Positions 5,969 to 7,288 of a DNA stretch of 7,288 nucleotides are shown here, piece by piece. Made by a program: the position numbers and the translations under genes. Origin of the DNA: Methylophilaceae bacterium (lineage in GTDB: Bacteria; Pseudomonadota; Gammaproteobacteria; Burkholderiales; Methylophilaceae); assembly GCA_947379975.1 (NCBI GenBank), contig CANCPF010000054.1, positions 1 through 7,288 of the forward strand. The letters run 5' to 3'. Each line of letters opens with the position of its first letter. Within the stretch, counting starts at the first letter, position 1. Under the pieces are notes generated by a model. That model was not told the DNA's origin. It saw only the letters and a program-made list of their open reading frames with translations, and searched no databases.

Positions 5969-7288
5969 TTATTCAGGTTGAATTTCAAGCAGTGATTCGT
6001 CAGGCGTAACTGTATCGCCTTTAATCACGTGTATCGCTACGACGACGCCCGAAGTTGCTGCTTGTATTTCATTTTCCATTTTCATCGCTTCAATGACTAA
6101 AACACCATCGCCAGCGTTTACTTTATCGCCGACATTTACTTTAACCGCAACCACTGTGCCTGGCATTGAAGTTGTTACATGTCCGGCATGAGATGGGCGA
6201 GGGCGCCCCGCACTATTTTTACTTGTTACCGCTTTCTTTTGGCCGCTGCTGCTACCATTGCCTGTAACCTCGATCTCACTTAAAGTTTCTACAATGACTT
6301 CTTCCGCAATGCCATCAATAGACACATAAAATGGACGTTTTTCTTCTCCGGCATGGCCGCTACCCGTCAAATTGATATGGAAAGTTTCGCCATGTAAGGT
6401 CACTTTAAATTCACTAGGCGCAAAACGTGACGATGAAGCATTGACCGCCGCTTTATCTAATAGCGCTTCTGGCACTAATGAACCTGCGTTACGTTCTTGT
6501 AAGTAGGTTTTGCCGATGTCTGGGAACATTGCATAGGTCAGTACATCTTCTTCAGATTGTGCAAAGCGCTCAGAATCGCTAGTCAATCTTGCCATTTCAG
6601 CTTCTAATAAATCGGCAGGACGGCAAGTGATGGGCTCTGCATCACCAATCGCCAGCTTTTTAACTTCAGGACAAACCGCGCTAGGAGATTTGCCATATTG
6701 GCCTAAAAAGTAGTTTTTAACTTCATTGGTAATAGATTTGTAACGCTGACCAGTCATCACATTTAATACGGCTTGTGTACCGACAATTTGTGAAGTTGGT
6801 GTTACCAGCGGAATGTAGCCTAGATCTTTACGCACTAATGGAATTTCAGCTAATACTTCATCCATACGATGTAGCGCGCCTTGCTCTTTAAGTTGATTGC
6901 TAAGATTTGAAATCATGCCGCCTGGTACTTGGTTGATCAGCACACGTGAGTCTACGCCTGAAAACTCACTTTCAAACTGCCAGTATTTTTTACGCACGTC
7001 ACGAAAATAAGCCGTCACTTCTTGTACCGCAGCAATGTCTAGACCTGTATCAAATTCAGTGCCTTGTAAGGCCGCAATCATGCTTTCTGTAGTTGGGTGG
7101 CTAGCACCTTCTGAGAACGCTGCGCTGCAAGTATCTATCATTAAAGCGCCATTCTCAAGCGCGCGTAACAAATTCATACTCGCTAAACCACTGGTTGCAT
7201 GTGTGTGCATATGAATCGGTAAATTTACATTTGCGCGTAAGGCTTTAACCAGCTCAATAGTGGCTTGTGGTGTCAGTAAACCAGCCAT
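5969..7288 (-). CDS. oadA: Biotin-dependent carboxyltransferase/decarboxylase alpha subunit (OadA/PycB), 5' end outside window
   Basis: C-terminal 439 residues of a protein normally about 600 long; the first codon here is an internal Met of the conserved DMAGLLTP motif, and the true start lies beyond the right edge. Residues 1 to about 110 finish the carboxyltransferase TIM barrel, with metal ligands His28 and His30 in HMHTHATSG. Residues 115–270 form the conserved carboxylase domain (NQVPGGMISNL at 119–129, PLVTPTSQIVG at 160–170). A flexible Ser/Gly/Lys/Pro linker spans about 343–370. The last 65 residues are a biotinyl domain with the EAMKM motif, biotin on Lys403. Two roles fit: the alpha subunit of sodium-pumping oxaloacetate decarboxylase, or PycB of a two-subunit pyruvate carboxylase. 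No pump beta or gamma subunit gene follows it, which favours the anaplerotic PycB role, but the upstream neighbour is not visible. A strong terminator follows the gene. Confidence 0.9.
   Translation of the reverse strand: MAGLLTPQATIELVKALRANVNLPIHMHTHATSGLASMNLLRALENGALMIDTCSAAFSEGASHPTTESMIAALQGTEFDTGLDIAAVQEVTAYFRDVRKKYWQFESEFSGVDSRVLINQVPGGMISNLSNQLKEQGALHRMDEVLAEIPLVRKDLGYIPLVTPTSQIVGTQAVLNVMTGQRYKSITNEVKNYFLGQYGKSPSAVCPEVKKLAIGDAEPITCRPADLLEAEMARLTSDSERFAQSEEDVLTYAMFPDIGKTYLQERNAGSLVPEALLDKAAVNASSSRFAPSEFKVTLHGETFHINLTGSGHAGEEKRPFYVSIDGIAEEVIVETLSEIEVTGNGSSSGQKKAVTSKNSAGRPRPSHAGHVTTSMPGTVVAVKVNVGDKVNAGDGVLVIEAMKMENEIQAATSGVVVAIHVIKGDTVTPDESLLEIQPE

Noticed and set aside
5962..5971. TAATCGATTA palindrome at the oadA/pycB stop codon
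   Set aside because: A lone 10-base AT-rich palindrome with no second copy or associated promoter; expected by chance.
1..7288. Search for a novel defence, mobile or biosynthetic system
   Set aside because: Every long open frame resolves to a known housekeeping family in a standard arrangement; no repeats, integrase, toxin–antitoxin pair, CRISPR array or composition break was seen.

Overview
This is a chromosomal housekeeping segment from a Gram-negative bacterium. The sequence is fairly AT-rich. The gene order skp(ompH)–lpxD–fabZ–lpxA–lpxB–rnhB is the classic lipid A/envelope cluster of Proteobacteria. Protein style (an OadA/PycB-type carboxyltransferase, a YceF-type Maf, and a short RsmI-like methyltransferase next to maf) points to a betaproteobacterium. 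A Methylophilaceae-like methylotroph is my best guess, but that is inference from general impression, not from a search.

Layout, plus strand, 1–4458: the C-terminal end of the periplasmic chaperone Skp is followed by lpxD, fabZ, lpxA, lpxB and rnhB, all co-directional with gaps of 53, 90, 3, 9 and 25 bp. LpxA, LpxD and LpxB carry out the acylation and disaccharide-forming steps of lipid A synthesis. FabZ belongs to the fatty acid cycle that draws on the same 3-hydroxyacyl-ACP pool. Skp escorts outer membrane proteins. RNase HII is a passenger at the end of the operon.

Layout, minus strand, 4481–7288: a second group converges on the first with only 22 bp between the stop codons. Read in its own direction it starts with the C-terminal 439 residues of a biotin-dependent carboxyltransferase/decarboxylase subunit (OadA/PycB, running off the right edge). 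A strong intrinsic terminator follows, then a YceF-type Maf nucleotide pyrophosphatase, then a short tetrapyrrole-methylase-fold SAM methyltransferase with a GTG start. No transcript terminator is evident for the plus-strand operon at the junction, so the two transcripts probably overlap.

I found no mobile element, CRISPR array, tRNA, rRNA or obviously foreign gene, and no convincing undescribed multi-gene system. The most unusual signal is a near-perfect 15-bp hairpin with flanking A and T runs embedded in the lpxD coding sequence (443–476), which looks like an intragenic terminator or processing element. Secondary points are a valine at the acyl-chain ruler position of LpxA, and a terminator so close to the maf start that maf seems to lack room for its own promoter.
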